Below the pieces are notes generated by a model that worked only from the letters and a program-made list of their open reading frames with translations, made no database searches and was not told where the DNA came from. Made by a program: the position numbers and the translations under genes. Positions 24,061 through 34,959 of a stretch of 64,000 bases of DNA are shown in pieces. How positions within the stretch are numbered: position 1 is the stretch's first letter; the number at the start of each line of letters is the position of its first letter. The stretch comes from Helianthus annuus (lineage: Eukaryota > Streptophyta > Magnoliopsida > Asterales > Asteraceae): positions 169,569,255 through 169,633,254 of the forward strand of contig NC_035437.2 of NCBI RefSeq assembly GCF_002127325.2. The letters run 5' to 3'.

Positions 24061-24337
24061 GTTAGACCTAGTTTTTCATATATATGTGAGGAATTTTGCA
24101 CATGCGATCCCAAAGTCTTGAAACGTTTAAAATTATTTTTCGTCTTGTCCATGTTTCATGATTCACAAGAATATGTGTGAACATATGTTGAATAGTATTT
24201 AATTATTACAAAAGTAATTTTAGGATGGAAGGCATGTCATGGCACTATGTGCAATCATATTTGTACATTCAAAAAACTTAAAGTATGAATTCAAAAGGCC
24301 AATTATTTATCAAACAATCACTCAAAAGTCACCGTAA

Positions 24338-24383
<46 letters not shown>

Positions 24384-24532
24384 TGTTGCATAAACAGGGT
24401 TAAGATATTGTACAAAGACTAATATAAATAAGAAGGGTGAGAAGTTATCATAGATTGACAAGTGTTCAAGGAGGTATCAAGTAGAAATGGTAATACGTTT
24501 CATTCAAGAGAAAAGAAAGAACATGTACACGT
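24061..24532. other. Intergenic with long A tract
   Basis: An A-run fills 24340-24377. Nothing else recognised. The final eight bases are the duplication of the next element. Confidence 0.5.
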
Positions 24533-24738
24533 CAAGGGCGTAGCTTTCAAGAGGCCGGGAGGGGCGCCCGGCCCCTCGAACTTTTCGCTTAGTAGTGCTA
24601 TGTATGTACGTTTCGTGTAGAATTTTTTAGGTATATACGTTTTCGACCCCCCGGTTTTATAAAAAAAAATTACTTATATAGAATTTTTAGTTCGGTAACT
24701 TCCGACCCCCCGGTGAAAATTTTCAAGCTTCACCACTG
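24533..24738. mobile_element. hAT-type MITE, 206 bp
   Basis: A perfect 8-bp duplication GTACACGT (24525-24532, 24739-24746). Ends CAAGGGCGTAGCTTTCAAG and, inverted, CAGTGGTGAAGCTTGAAAA. Shares internal words with the element at 8444-8636. Confidence 0.9.
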
Positions 24739-24899
24739 GTACACGTTTTCACATGCAAGTCATATGATATTCTCCCCGCTTTTTTTTAATGTCTATAACT
24801 TTTTGATACGTCATATTTTTTTTTTCAAGAATTATACCATAAAATCGAGTGTCTTTTCATCTTTAATATGAGTTCCATAGTGTTATACTTTTGAAACAA

Positions 24900-25370
24900 A
24901 AATCGAAAATCCAGTTGCTTAAAACACAATGGACATAACTTGAAACATAATGAGTATCAAACTAAAACGCAATAGAAAGTAGACTAAAAACACAATTGAC
25001 AACATATAAAAAACATAATGAACAATAGACTAAAAACACAACGGACAGCATACTAAAAACATAATGAACAAAAGCCTAAAAACACAATAGACATCAAAAT
25101 AAAACACCATGGACAACGGAATAAAAACACAAGGAACAACATACTAAAACACAATGACCATAACCTATAACACATTGTTTTGAAAACCCACCTAGTTGAA
25201 AAACACAATAATCACAACAAATAACACAATGTATAGAAAACTTAAATATAACACCATCTTCATTGTGTTATAGGTTTTGATAATAAAACCACAATGGACA
25301 GAACCCAAAATAACATTGTGTTATAGGTTATGATAATAACACAATGTATGAAAACCACAGTAATTTTAAA
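24900..25370. repeat. Degenerate array of about 20-bp A-rich units
   Basis: Repeated, irregular units based on ctaaaaacacaatggacaac; variants carry aacataatgaacaa or acacaatagacat. The spacing is not fixed. No coding content. The rest up to 25740 shows nothing recognisable. Confidence 0.65.
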
Positions 25371-25740
25371 ACTCTTTATGATCTGTAATATACGTATCTG
25401 ATCTTTGGGTACCACTAATTCACAACACCTTTTTTGAATAAAAGTGAAAAAAATAATGAACCCCGTCACAGGTGGTGATTACAGACAATCATGTTCGCTT
25501 ATGAAACCATGAAGTATATATGGCTATGGTGGTATCAAAGATGAATCAATATGTGATCAAGTACAACATATGATAAAGTACTTACCAGTAGTGGAACGGA
25601 AAATGTTACATCGTCATATATAACACCATAAAAATTATGAGAATCGGAAAATCTTTAATTATTCACAACCTAAGATAATGAATAGTCCCTATTGTCATTG
25701 GATGGAGTAAGACATCATCACTAACCATTAATCAACTCTT

Positions 25741-26368
25741 TTGGGTCGTGGTAAACTATTTTTTTTTTCTTTTTTTTATAAACTATTAATTAATAAATAA
25801 AACATATTTTTAACAAAATAAAAGTACAATAAATTAAAAAAAAAAACATTATATTAAATTAAAAAGCATGCCAAACCCACAAATCTTGAGAGGCCACCGC
25901 TTCGAGCATAACTGTCGGGTATTTGTGAACTCCTCTCATATATTGGCCCCGAAACTCTGTGGGACACATTCTCCAAACAAAATAGGTGCAAAATAGGTAA
26001 AATTGTCATTTTATGCGAACTTAATAAATAGTTTAACACTTGATAGAGGTAAACTGTTGCTATGTTAACTCTCCTCTCTAAGTCATATCTTGTCCAGAAA
26101 ACATAAGAGGTGGTCACCTCTCTTGGGTCGTGGTAAACTATTTTTTTTTCTTTTTTTTATAAACTATTAATTAATAAATAAAACATATTTTTAACAAAAT
26201 AAAAGTACAATAAATTAAAAAAAACATTATATTAAATTAAAAAGCATGCCAAACCCACAAATCTTGAGAGGCCACCGCTTCGAGCATAACTGTCGGGTAT
26301 TTGTGAACTCCTCTCATATATTGGCCCCGAAACTCTGTGGGACACATTCTCCAAACAAAATAGGTGCA
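25741..26368. repeat. Direct duplication of a 250-bp Harbinger 3' fragment
   Basis: A block beginning ttgggtcgtggtaaactatt and ending aaacaaaataggtgca occurs at 25741-25990 and again at 26123-26368, offset 382 bases. Each copy ends (minus strand) in the same transposase piece, ASQDLWVWHA, followed by AT-rich DNA. The 130-bp spacer is unrelated. The right copy continues into the longer transposase relic; the left one stops. Confidence 0.85.
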
Positions 26369-26930
26369 ATCAAGGCTACCGACCATACCAGGAAGGTGAT
26401 GTTTCTCCTCATGAGCTTAGTACAAAAGCGCCATGTCGTGGCTTGTTGGTCTACGTAAGAACTCGGGAGCGTATCCGTTTCGCAGAAATAGTCTAGACAC
26501 TCGCGAGAAGTCCTTTCGGCCATATGTAATACTCGTCGTTCTCGCCTGGAGGGTTACCGGTTGCAAGTTATTTAATAGCTGATGTAACTTTTTGCAACGG
26601 TGTAAAACCCTTCTTCATTCTCGCATGCACACCCCTTTCAAACCACGGATTATTCGCTTCCACGTCGCTCACATTTTTTAGAAACAAACGTTTTGACATA
26701 CAAAACCTATGACGAAAAATGCCATCGTTGTATTTCGGGTCCTCGACAAAATAATCCGTCATAAGGGTTTCGTGGCCACTCTCATGATCACGACGAACAT
26801 ATCGTTTCTTGCTAGATGTGCCCGTGTCTTGTAGTTCGGCTTGCTCGATGAGATTTTGGAAAAAAAATTATGCTACTATCGGTTGAAGCTAACTCGTCAT
26901 CACTGCTATCGGATGGAAAAAAACAATGGT
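26247..26930 (-). pseudogene. PIF/Harbinger transposase relic (DDE_4 type), 3' truncated
   Basis: On the minus strand the N-terminal part DYFVEDPKYNDGIFRHRFCM and SKRLFLKNVSDVEANN is intact near 26640-26765, then come an in-frame TAA after TSAIK (near 26572), a frame shift near 26525 (continuing as AERTSRECLDYFC) and a stop before AHEEKHHLPGMVGSLDCTH, which contains the first catalytic Asp. It breaks off after ASQDLWVWHA, before the remaining catalytic residues. This is the plant transposon protein family of PIF/Harbinger elements. It is non-functional. An end-like GCCCCGTTCACCC lies at about 27244-27256 and may be its right terminus. Confidence 0.82.
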
Positions 26931-27544
26931 ATTCCATCCACTATTTTAAATAAAATAGGGGTAGAGATTGGTTTTGGAGAAAATGGATTGGTGAGAATTT
27001 GTTATAAATTGAGTTTGGTTTATACAGTGTAAAAATATGTAAATTATTATTTTTGTTTTATTTTATAAAAAACGGCTATAAAGCCGTTGCATTTAACTCC
27101 TCCAACAGTCACAAAATGGTTCAACGGTCACATTTTGGGTGCAGTGAGTAGTCACTGATTTTCATCTCACTGCACGGTGACTCAAACATTGGTAGTGGTG
27201 TTCCCCGCCGGTAAAAACCCTTTGCCGCTTCCTTTACCGAACCCGCCCCGTTCACCCATAGCGAACTGGTTGGATCCGAGTTGAAATTCGGATCGAGGTT
27301 TCAAGAAAACCGATAAAGATTTTGCTAAGGGTGTAAGGGGTGCTCACCTAATAGGTGAGTCCCCTATCTTACACCTAACCAATCACATGGTGCCACGTCA
27401 ACTCACCTAATACACTCCCCTAATTCCCCTTTTTGATGGCGGCACTCACCTATTAGGTGAGTTCAAAATTATTATTATTTTTTTTTTTTGTTGATGTTTA
27501 AAAATTTATATAAAAGACATTTCATTAAATTTAAAAAAAAATAC

Positions 27545-27675
27545 ATTCAAAGTAGAAAAAAAAACACATTCAAACTAGAAAAAAAAAACACATTCAAACT
27601 AGAAAAAAAAACACATTCAAACTAGAAAAAAAAAATACATTCAAACTAGAAAAAAAAAATACATTCAAACTAGAA
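27545..27675. repeat. 22-24 bp minisatellite just downstream of the accessory ORF
   Basis: About six copies of acattcaaactagaaaaaaaa with varying A-run length. The last copy runs into the stop codon TAG (27672-27670, minus), so the array grew from the end of the coding region and its 3' UTR. Confidence 0.85.
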
Positions 27676-29010
27676 ATCGCATGGCCACCCGTACTTGTTA
27701 GCGATTTCTCGCTTTCGGGCGAGGATGATTGGCAACATACTTGGCGGAACATCGTCGTGCGGCTTAAGGAAGGTTTTCATATCTCGATCGAAATTGTAGT
27801 TTTTCATCGTCTCGAGTTGTGCCGATATGAGCTCGCGAGCCTCCGAATCTCTTTTTTTCCTCATTTCGATCGCCTCCAATTCTACCGCATGCTTCGCTTC
27901 TTTCATGGCGGTGTACACTTTGAATTGTGCCGCCAACTCGGCCGAGCTTCCCTCGGACGATGTAGCTTGACGCTTGTCTCGCCGTTGTGGTCTTTGTGGC
28001 GAGGGATCTTCGTTCATATCCGGGATTGAAAAGTCTACGTCAACGGGCTTTCTTTTAGGTGCCGAACCTTCACCTTCCTCGCCCATCAATGGCACTTGTG
28101 CCCATTTCTCGTGTTTTCGAACGACCTCCCACGCCTCGAGGTGTTGAAAACCGCTTGGAAATCTTTCTTTAAATTCTTTTAACGCGACTTTCATCACGTC
28201 GAGATCTTGACATCCACTTGCTCGTGTGCGATCCTACATGTTATAAAATAAAAAAAAAAATTAGAAAGTGTTAAAAAAGTATGAACTTAGAAAAAAAATA
28301 AAAAATATGCAATGTTAAAAAAAATATAATTTTTACCGCTTGTTGGTATAGGCCGTTGAAAAAGTTTATTTTCGAATGCATCGGGTTCCATTTAGACCGT
28401 ACTTGATGAACGGTCCGGTTACTTCCACCGACACTTTTGTTATAGTGCTCTAAAATTTTACCACAAAAACTTTCGCGACTTTGTTGATTGCCCTTTTTTT
28501 TGTTGGTAGAACAATGTACCCACGCCTTCGCCAACGCCTCTTCTTGTTTTTTTGTCCATTTTTCGCTCACCGTTTTCCCTTTTTTTCTCGAGCCTCGTCT
28601 TCTTCGTTGCCCGCTTCTTCGTCCACATTATATTCATCTTCCTCGTCGTCGTCGCCCAAATTTTGAGTTTCGGGCACTACCTCATCGTCCTCGTCGTCCT
28701 CGTCAATAGGTAGAGAACGTTCGACACTTCCTCTTGTAGAAGGAACTTGTGGAGAACGATAAGCATATGGGTCGAAGGCGGGGGATTGAGGAGGAGCGTC
28801 CATTGATAGCAAATTTTGAAAATAGCCGAAATTGGGTTGTTGGGTGTTGTAAAACGAGGGGTGTGGAGGTTGTTGGAAATAAAACGGGGGTTGTGAAGTG
28901 TAGCCGTAAGGGGGTTGTGGTTGAGCATTTGCACCGCTCGAACCATCTCGAGACGGTTTCGATACCCGCCCCTTATTTTTTTTCTTGGCCTCGCGGGGTC
29001 GGTTCTCCAT
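27670..29010 (-). pseudogene. Harbinger accessory protein (Myb/SANT-like plus NAM-associated C-terminal domain), one frameshift
   Basis: Exon 1 is 29010-28337 and exon 2 is 28233-27670, with a GT-AG intron; the join is in phase. The product would be about 410 residues: a basic start, a Pro/Gln/Tyr-rich part, an acidic Asp/Glu stretch, a SANT-like trihelix (KWTKKQEEALAKAWVH, VGGSNRTVHQVRSKW) and a coiled C-terminal region with PPSMLPIILARKREIANKYG. In host annotations such proteins are often named after glutathione S-transferase T3 or NAM-associated domains; in PIF/Harbinger elements this DNA-binding partner helps transposase (family knowledge). Near 28568 the frame shifts by one base (CGG TGA, where the continuing frame reads GTG AGC), separating the acidic part from the SANT part. 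Otherwise intact, so inactivation is recent or is a sequencing slip. Confidence 0.8.
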
Positions 29011-29373
29011 TGCTCGGTGTATAAAAAATAAAAAGTGGATGGGGTTTGGTTGGATAGTATAAAAAATAAAGAGTGAAATGGTTGTGGTTGGAGAGTTTGG
29101 TATAAAAAATATAGAGAATAAGATGGTTGTGGATAAAAAAAGGGTGAAAATGAGTTGAGTATTTATATTAGTTTAAAAAAAATTGATTTTTTTTTTTTTT
29201 TTAAAATCCGACCGTTGTCAACGGTCAAATCTCGATGATTGTGCCAAATTCAAGCGGTGAACACACAAACAAAATCACCCCCGATTCGGGACCCCGCGTT
29301 GATGGCGGCGGTGTTCCCGATCGGGGAAATCGCTCACCGAGGGCACTCCCCGAGTACGCCCCGTTCACCCTAA

Positions 29374-30087
29374 GATGCATGTATGATGGCAAGTAGCTAG
29401 GGAAGGCAAGAGAAGTCATAATTTAATGTATGAAAACAAACAAGTATGGTAATGATGGGGAAGTATTTGGGTGGGAAGGAGTATTATTAAAGGGAAATGA
29501 GAGGAGCTAGTGTTGTCGCTATCTATCGCCTCTTCAAATAAACAATATAAACATAGACTAGTCTCTTTTTGTTTTCTTTAACTTCTCCTTTTTCCTTCTT
29601 TCTTTATGTCACTCTTACATCATTCATACACATTCAAGCTTACATTCTAAGAAATTGACTTTCCACAATATGTATGTAAATGATACATAACCTATAAATA
29701 TATTAAATTTCAATTCATGAGTTATATAAATAACATTTGAAAGATGCATGTCAGGTTACTTTATTTTAGGATACAAATATGAGAATTCAACCATTTGATA
29801 ATACTCTTTTGTAAATTTAAATGTACCCATGCAAGGTCATACATGATGAATAAATACTTTTAAATTGCATCATATATTTGAACTTAATTAACCCTGAAGC
29901 ATAAACTTCTAACATCCGATTTGTGTAATATGAAAATATCATGTGATTTTGCTTTTTTACACTCAAATTTAATGATTTAATCTCTAGAAATCCCCATTTT
30001 TATTTATTTATTTTTGCAATTTTGCCTTTTCACAACCCAAGTTCGCAAGTAGAATGGCTATGATTTACACATGTCAACTTGTTAGTT

Positions 30088-30122
<35 letters not shown>

Positions 30123-30161
30123 TTCTAAAATTGCATGAATTCAGTTGGCCATATATGAAAT
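29374..30161. other. Intergenic, nothing recognised
   Basis: AT-rich, with a T-run at 30091-30119. No ORF or TE end that I can support. Confidence 0.5.
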
Positions 30162-30405
30162 TTTTGTGTCGAAAGACAATTTTGATACCTTATGATAATC
30201 AAAGTAGTTATTTGTGTGGTTGCCCGGAAAATTCCCTTCTAAGATAAAGTGTTTGTTAACTTGTATGTTCAAAATTAGACCGGTTTTGTGTCGAAAGACA
30301 ATTTTGATACTTTATGGTAATCAAAGTAGTTATTTGTGTTGTTGCCGGGAAAATTCCCTTCCAAGATAGAGTGTTTGTTAACTTGTATGTTCAAAATTAG
30401 ACCGG
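30162..30405. repeat. 122-bp tandem duplication
   Basis: Two copies (30162-30283, 30284-30405), each starting ttttgtgtcgaaagacaatt and ending aaaattagaccgg, with only a few substitutions. It is a recent local duplication in non-coding DNA. The following 380 bases hold nothing recognisable. Confidence 0.92.
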
Positions 30406-30787
30406 TATATTTTATCAGCAAATTGGCACGATTGTTACTTTCACAATATAATCCTTAAACTTTTCCTTACTTTTTAAAAGATTTAGGGTAACATAAAGCT
30501 TGAAAGTTCATTTTTAATTATTTACTGTATTGCCCGAGTATAAAAAAATGTTGTCTAAGATTTTTGCAATAGGAAATATACATGTTCACCAAACTATGAT
30601 TGTCATATGTTGTGCACAAAATATGATTGTACTATATTATCCATCAAAGAGAAGCAAGGAATATCTATGTAGCCAAGTCCCTACTACTTGATGACGTTAT
30701 CATTTTTTTCACAATAGGGAAAGTCACACAAATATATAAAAAGACAAACGTAATTTAATTAATCATGTATATTATTTATTAATTAAT

Positions 30788-31413
30788 AAAATATTGATAA
30801 CATACGTACCTATCCTTTTATAAAATTGTTTTATGTGATTGCTATAAAATAATATAGTATAATACATTAAATATTGATAACATACGTACCTATCCTTTTA
30901 TAAAAGGAAAATTGGTTTTTAATAAACCAACCTTTGTCCCGTTGGTAAATAATAATCTTACCTACGTAATTGGTATACAATAATCCTACCTATCAACATG
31001 TTGGTACTCAATGAAATTCCGTTAATTTTTTTTAACTGAAGTTAATTTTTAAGTTTTATTTATTACACAAAAAGTCCCTGTAGTTGTAATTTACTAGTTT
31101 TAACTATTTTATAAAACAAAAAAAAACCTCAAGGGACTGTAATTTACTAGTTTTAAAATAGTTAAAACTAGTAAATTACAACTACAGGGACTGTTTCTGT
31201 AATAAATAAAACTTAAAAACTAACTTCAGTTAAAAAAAATTAACGGAACTTCATTGAGTACCAACATGTTGATAGATAGGATTATTGTATACCAATTACG
31301 TAGGTAAGATTATTATTTACCAACGGAACAAAGGTTAGTTTATTAAAAACCAATTTTCCTTTATAAAATTGTTTTATGTGATTGCTATAAAATAATATAG
31401 TATATACATTAAA
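30788..31413. repeat. 80-bp tandem duplication, second copy split by a MITE
   Basis: gataacatacgtacctatcc recurs 80 bases apart (30796, 30876). The second copy is interrupted at tttataaaa by the MITE at 30906-31359 and resumes at 31360 with ttgttttatgtgattgctat. The duplication therefore preceded the insertion. Confidence 0.9.
30906..31359. mobile_element. Mutator-like palindromic MITE, 454 bp, 9-bp TSD
   Basis: Ends GGAAAATTGGTTTTTAATAA and its near-perfect inverse; the two halves are reverse complements around a centre near 31120. Flanked by a perfect 9-bp TTTATAAAA (30897-30905, 31360-31368). No ORF. Confidence 0.93.
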
Positions 31414-31845
31414 CTAGGTTAGAACCTCGTGTATTACACGAGTTGAATAAATGTAATTTAATATACTAAATTAAAACAATTATTCTTTAAAAATCTCGTT
31501 TATTACACGGGTTGAACAAATGTAATTTTATATATTAAATAATAAAAAAAACTATATCTATAAGAACCTCATGTATTGTACTGAATAAATGTAATTTTAT
31601 ATACCAAATAATAAAAACCCGTGTATTGTACGGGTTGAATAAATCTAATTATATATACTAAATAATAAAAAAAATTATATCTTTAAAAACACTATGTATT
31701 ACACGGGTTAAATAAATGTAATTTTGTAACCTTATATATTACACGGGTTGGATAAATGTAATTTTATAAACTAAATAATAAAAAAAATATATCTTTATAA
31801 ACCCCGTGTATTATACGGGTTGAATAAATCTAATCATATATACTA
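31414..31845. repeat. Minisatellite with a short palindrome in each unit
   Basis: About seven irregular units of 60-75 bp, each with a cgtgtattacacgggttgaa-like core followed by taaatgtaattttatatact. The core can form a small hairpin (CCCGTGTATTACACGGG). Units differ by substitutions and short deletions, so the array is old. Confidence 0.8.
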
Positions 31846-32085
31846 ATTCATCATCATCATCATCATACTCGGTAAATCCCACAAATAGCAAAGCTATGGT
31901 AGGGTCTGAGAAGAGTAAGATGTAAAGACTGCTTTCAGTAAGACCCCCGACTCGATAGTAGTTTTGCATCAAGTTTTGGACATAAGGCACATAACACTTA
32001 GCAATCGGGACAAAGACCGATTAGTGCATGTTCCCTTTTGTCTTTCTCCTATCAACGCCACCACATGATGATGATGCATGATTAA
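31846..32085. repeat. Dispersed plant repeat bounded by TCATCA and ATGATG runs
   Basis: Contains ctcggtaaatcccacaaata, agctatggtagggtctgag and taagacccccgactcg, phrases I recognise as a high-copy dispersed plant repeat, perhaps SINE-like; class not certain. It begins with (TCA)n and ends with (GAT)n in opposite senses. Confidence 0.5.
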
Positions 32086-32525
32086 CCGTCCGCCGCTTTT
32101 AACGTTATTTTCACAAATTTAGTGAAATAACGTTAAAATTAGTGCAATTACACTTTTGCCCTCCGAGCGTCCACACATATATACATTATTAAAAGTTAGA
32201 TTAGATTATATATGAAATAAGTGTATAACAAAAAGTCTTTATAAATTTCACATAGAATTAATTAGAATCCTTTACTAAAAATAGGTTAGATTATATATGG
32301 GCTTATACGTGTGAGTAATTGTGATTATTGAATGGTTGAATTTTGAGAGTTTTGAAATGTGAATTTGATTATGATAGATTATATTTTAGTTTTAAAACTT
32401 CTAGAATGATTGAATCAAATAAAAGGATTATGATTTCCTAGAAACAAAAATAACTGAGTTTTTTTTCGATCATTTTGAACATGAACAAATAGAACGATAG
32501 CATCTTAATAAAAAAATAACCTAAT
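32086..32525. other. Intergenic, nothing recognised
   Basis: AT-rich non-coding sequence with no supported feature. Confidence 0.5.
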
Positions 32526-32767
32526 TACAAATGTGAAACCCAATAATTTTACTTCTGTCCCATTTGAATGGAAAAGATAAGTACAAACTAAATTTAAAAA
32601 AAAATGCAATATGAAAATAATAGATAGAATAATCGATTTTTTTTTTTACAAATGTGAAACCCAATAATTTTACTTCTGTCCCATTTGAACGGAAAAGATA
32701 AGTACAAACTAAATTTAAAAAAAAATGCAATATGAAAATAAGAGATAGAATAATCGATATTTTTTTC
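32526..32767. repeat. 121-bp tandem duplication
   Basis: tacaaatgtgaaacccaata occurs at 32526 and 32647. The copies differ at only a few positions and in a T-run at the joint. Open frames over it are by-products of the duplication. Confidence 0.92.
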
Positions 32768-33063
32768 ATAAAATAAAATATGAGACAAGGGTAAACTAAA
32801 TAAAAAAGTGTCAATTTGGTAAATAATAATATTAAGTATGAAAATGCAGGAAATTACAAATGTAGACATCTTCAATGAATGACACGTGTTCAAAATCAGG
32901 TTTCTTTTTATTATAGAGTATAAATACTGAAATGGTTAAAACAATCATATCAGATTGAATAATTATTACATATTTCAAAAATCATATAATTTACATACAA
33001 CAAATTTTCATCATGTATATGTATTGGGGTGTTGTAAAAGAGGCTTAGGGGTATTTTCAAAAA

Positions 33064-34684
33064 GAGTTAATTACTGTTTTCGTCCCTAAGGTTTGTAAAA
33101 AATAACGGTTTCAGTCCATCAGTTTAAAAATTGCGATTTCAGTCCATTAGTTTCATTTTTGTAACCATTTCAGTCCACTAACTTAACTCCATCCATTTAT
33201 TTTGTTAACTTTGAGTTAACTAACTAATACAGGGACGGTTTGCGTCAGTTTTAGAAACACAGGGACTTAAGTGTAAACTCTAAAACATTAAAACAAAAAA
33301 AATAGTAAATTCCAAAAAATCAAAAAAATTCCAAAAAAACCAAACAAATTCCAAAAAATTCTAAAAAATAATAAAAATTCCAAAAATTCTAAAAAATTCT
33401 AAAAAAATCCAAAAAATCCGTTTCGGCGCGAACTGTTTCGAACCTGAACCGTTTCGAGCTTAACCGTTTCGACGCGAACCGTTTTGACCCGTACCGTTTC
33501 GACCCGAACCGTTTCGAGCTGAACCGTCCGTACCGTTTCGACCGGAACCGTTTCGAGCTGAACCGTTTCGACGCGAACCGTTTCGACCCGTACCGTTTCG
33601 AGCCGAACCGTTTTGACCCGTACCGTTTCGAAGCCGAACCGTTTCGACCCGTACCGTTTCGAAGCCGAACCGTTTCGAACCGAACCGTTTCGACCCGTAC
33701 CGTTTCGAAGCCGAACCGTTTCAAGCCGGACTGTTTCGAACAGAATCGTGCCGTTTCGAACCGAACCGTTTCGAGCTGAACCGTTTCGAACCGAACCGTT
33801 TCGAGCTGAACCGTTTCGAACTGAACCGTGCTGTATCGAACCGAACCGTTTCAAGCTGTACCGTTTCGACGCGAACCGTGCCGTATCGAACCGAAACGGT
33901 TCGGCTTCGAAACGGTACGGCTTCGAAACGGTTCGGGTCGAAACGGTACGGTTCGATACGGTTCAGCTCGAAATGGTTCGGTTCGATACGGCACGGTTCG
34001 GTTCGAAACGGTTCAGCTCGAAACGGTTCGGTTCGAAACGGCACGGTTCGGTTCGAAACGGTACGGCTTGAAACGGTTCGGCTTCGAAACGGTACGGGTC
34101 GAAACGGTTCGGTTCGAAACGGTTCAGCTCGAAACGGTTCGGCTTCGAAATGGTACGGGCCGAAACGGTTCGGCTCGAAACGGTACGGGTCGAAACAGTT
34201 CGCGTCGAAACGGTTCAGCTCGAAACGGTTCGGGTCGAAACGGTTCAGGTCGAAACGGTACGGACGGTTCAGCTCGAAACGGTTCTGGTTCGAAACAGTT
34301 TGCGCCGAAACGGATTTTTTGGATTTTTTAGAATAATTATGATTTTTTAGAATTTTTATTATTTTTTAGAATTTTTATTATTTTTTAGATTTTTTTGGAA
34401 TTTGTTTGGTTTTTTGGAATTTTTTTGATTTTTTGGAATTTACTATTTTTTTTGTTTTAATGTTTTAGAGTTTACACTTAAGTCCCTGTGTTTCTAAAAC
34501 TGACGCAAACCGTCCCTGAATTAGTTAGTTAACTCAAAGTTAACAAAATAAATGGATGGAGTTAAGTTAGTGGACTGAAATGGTTACGAAAATGAAACTA
34601 ATGGACTGAAATCGCAATTTTTAAACTAATGGACTGAAACCGTTATTTTTGACAAACCTCAGGGACGAAAACAGTAATTAACTC
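33064..34684. mobile_element. Giant Mutator-like foldback element, 1,621 bp, 9-bp TSD
   Basis: Outer ends GAGTTAATTACTGTTTTCGT and inverse, the same TIR as the 300-bp MITE at 22738. Flanked by a perfect 9-bp TTTCAAAAA (33055-33063, 34685-34693). From the ends inward each arm has the MITE-like part, an A-rich (left) or T-rich (right) stretch of ccaaaaaa words, then a 15-bp repeat array. The arms are reverse complements about a centre near 33885. It encodes no transposase. Confidence 0.92.
33415..34312. repeat. Inverted array of a 15-bp repeat (TTCGAAACGGTTCGG type)
   Basis: About 60 units. On the left the units read as CCGTTTCGA..., on the right as TCGAAACGG..., with the switch near 33888. 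Variants alternate GGTTCGG, GGTACGG and GGTTCAG. Because 15 is divisible by three, every frame stays open and gives pentapeptide repeats (for example FETVR, SKRFG, RNGSV). These overlapping ORFs are a consequence of the repeat, not evidence of a protein. Confidence 0.92.
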
Positions 34685-34959
34685 TTTCAAAAAAAAAAAA
34701 AGTTAATATTCCACTTTTAGTCCAAAATTTATTGATTTTTCATTTTTAACCTAAAAGTTTTCATTTTTTTCAATTTAATCTAACATTTTTTTTGCTTTCA
34801 ACTTTGGTCTTTATACTTATCATATTTCGTAAATTTTTTGCTTAACGTTTCATTCTAAATTTTGCGAGTTAAAACGGTGCAACGTGCGTGTGTGGTTCAA
34901 CGTTATTATGTTTCGTTTAACACTTCGTTCTAATTTGCGAGTTAATACGACGCAACGTA

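Larger units (their letters stand above)
27329..29370 (-). mobile_element. PIF/Harbinger element carrying only the Myb/SANT-like ORF, 2,042 bp
   Basis: Left end GGGTGTAAGGGGTGCTCACC, right end (inverted) GGGTGAACGGGGCGTACTC, both flanked by TAA (27326-27328, 29371-29373), the PIF/Harbinger 3-bp target. It contains one spliced gene on the minus strand and no transposase. Mobilisation would need a transposase in trans; a decayed relative lies just to the left. Confidence 0.82.

Noticed and set aside
33389..34350. Many overlapping Arg-rich open frames on both strands
   Set aside because: They arise from a 15-bp repeat, whose period keeps all frames open, inside a palindromic TE. No start context, promoter or known domain.
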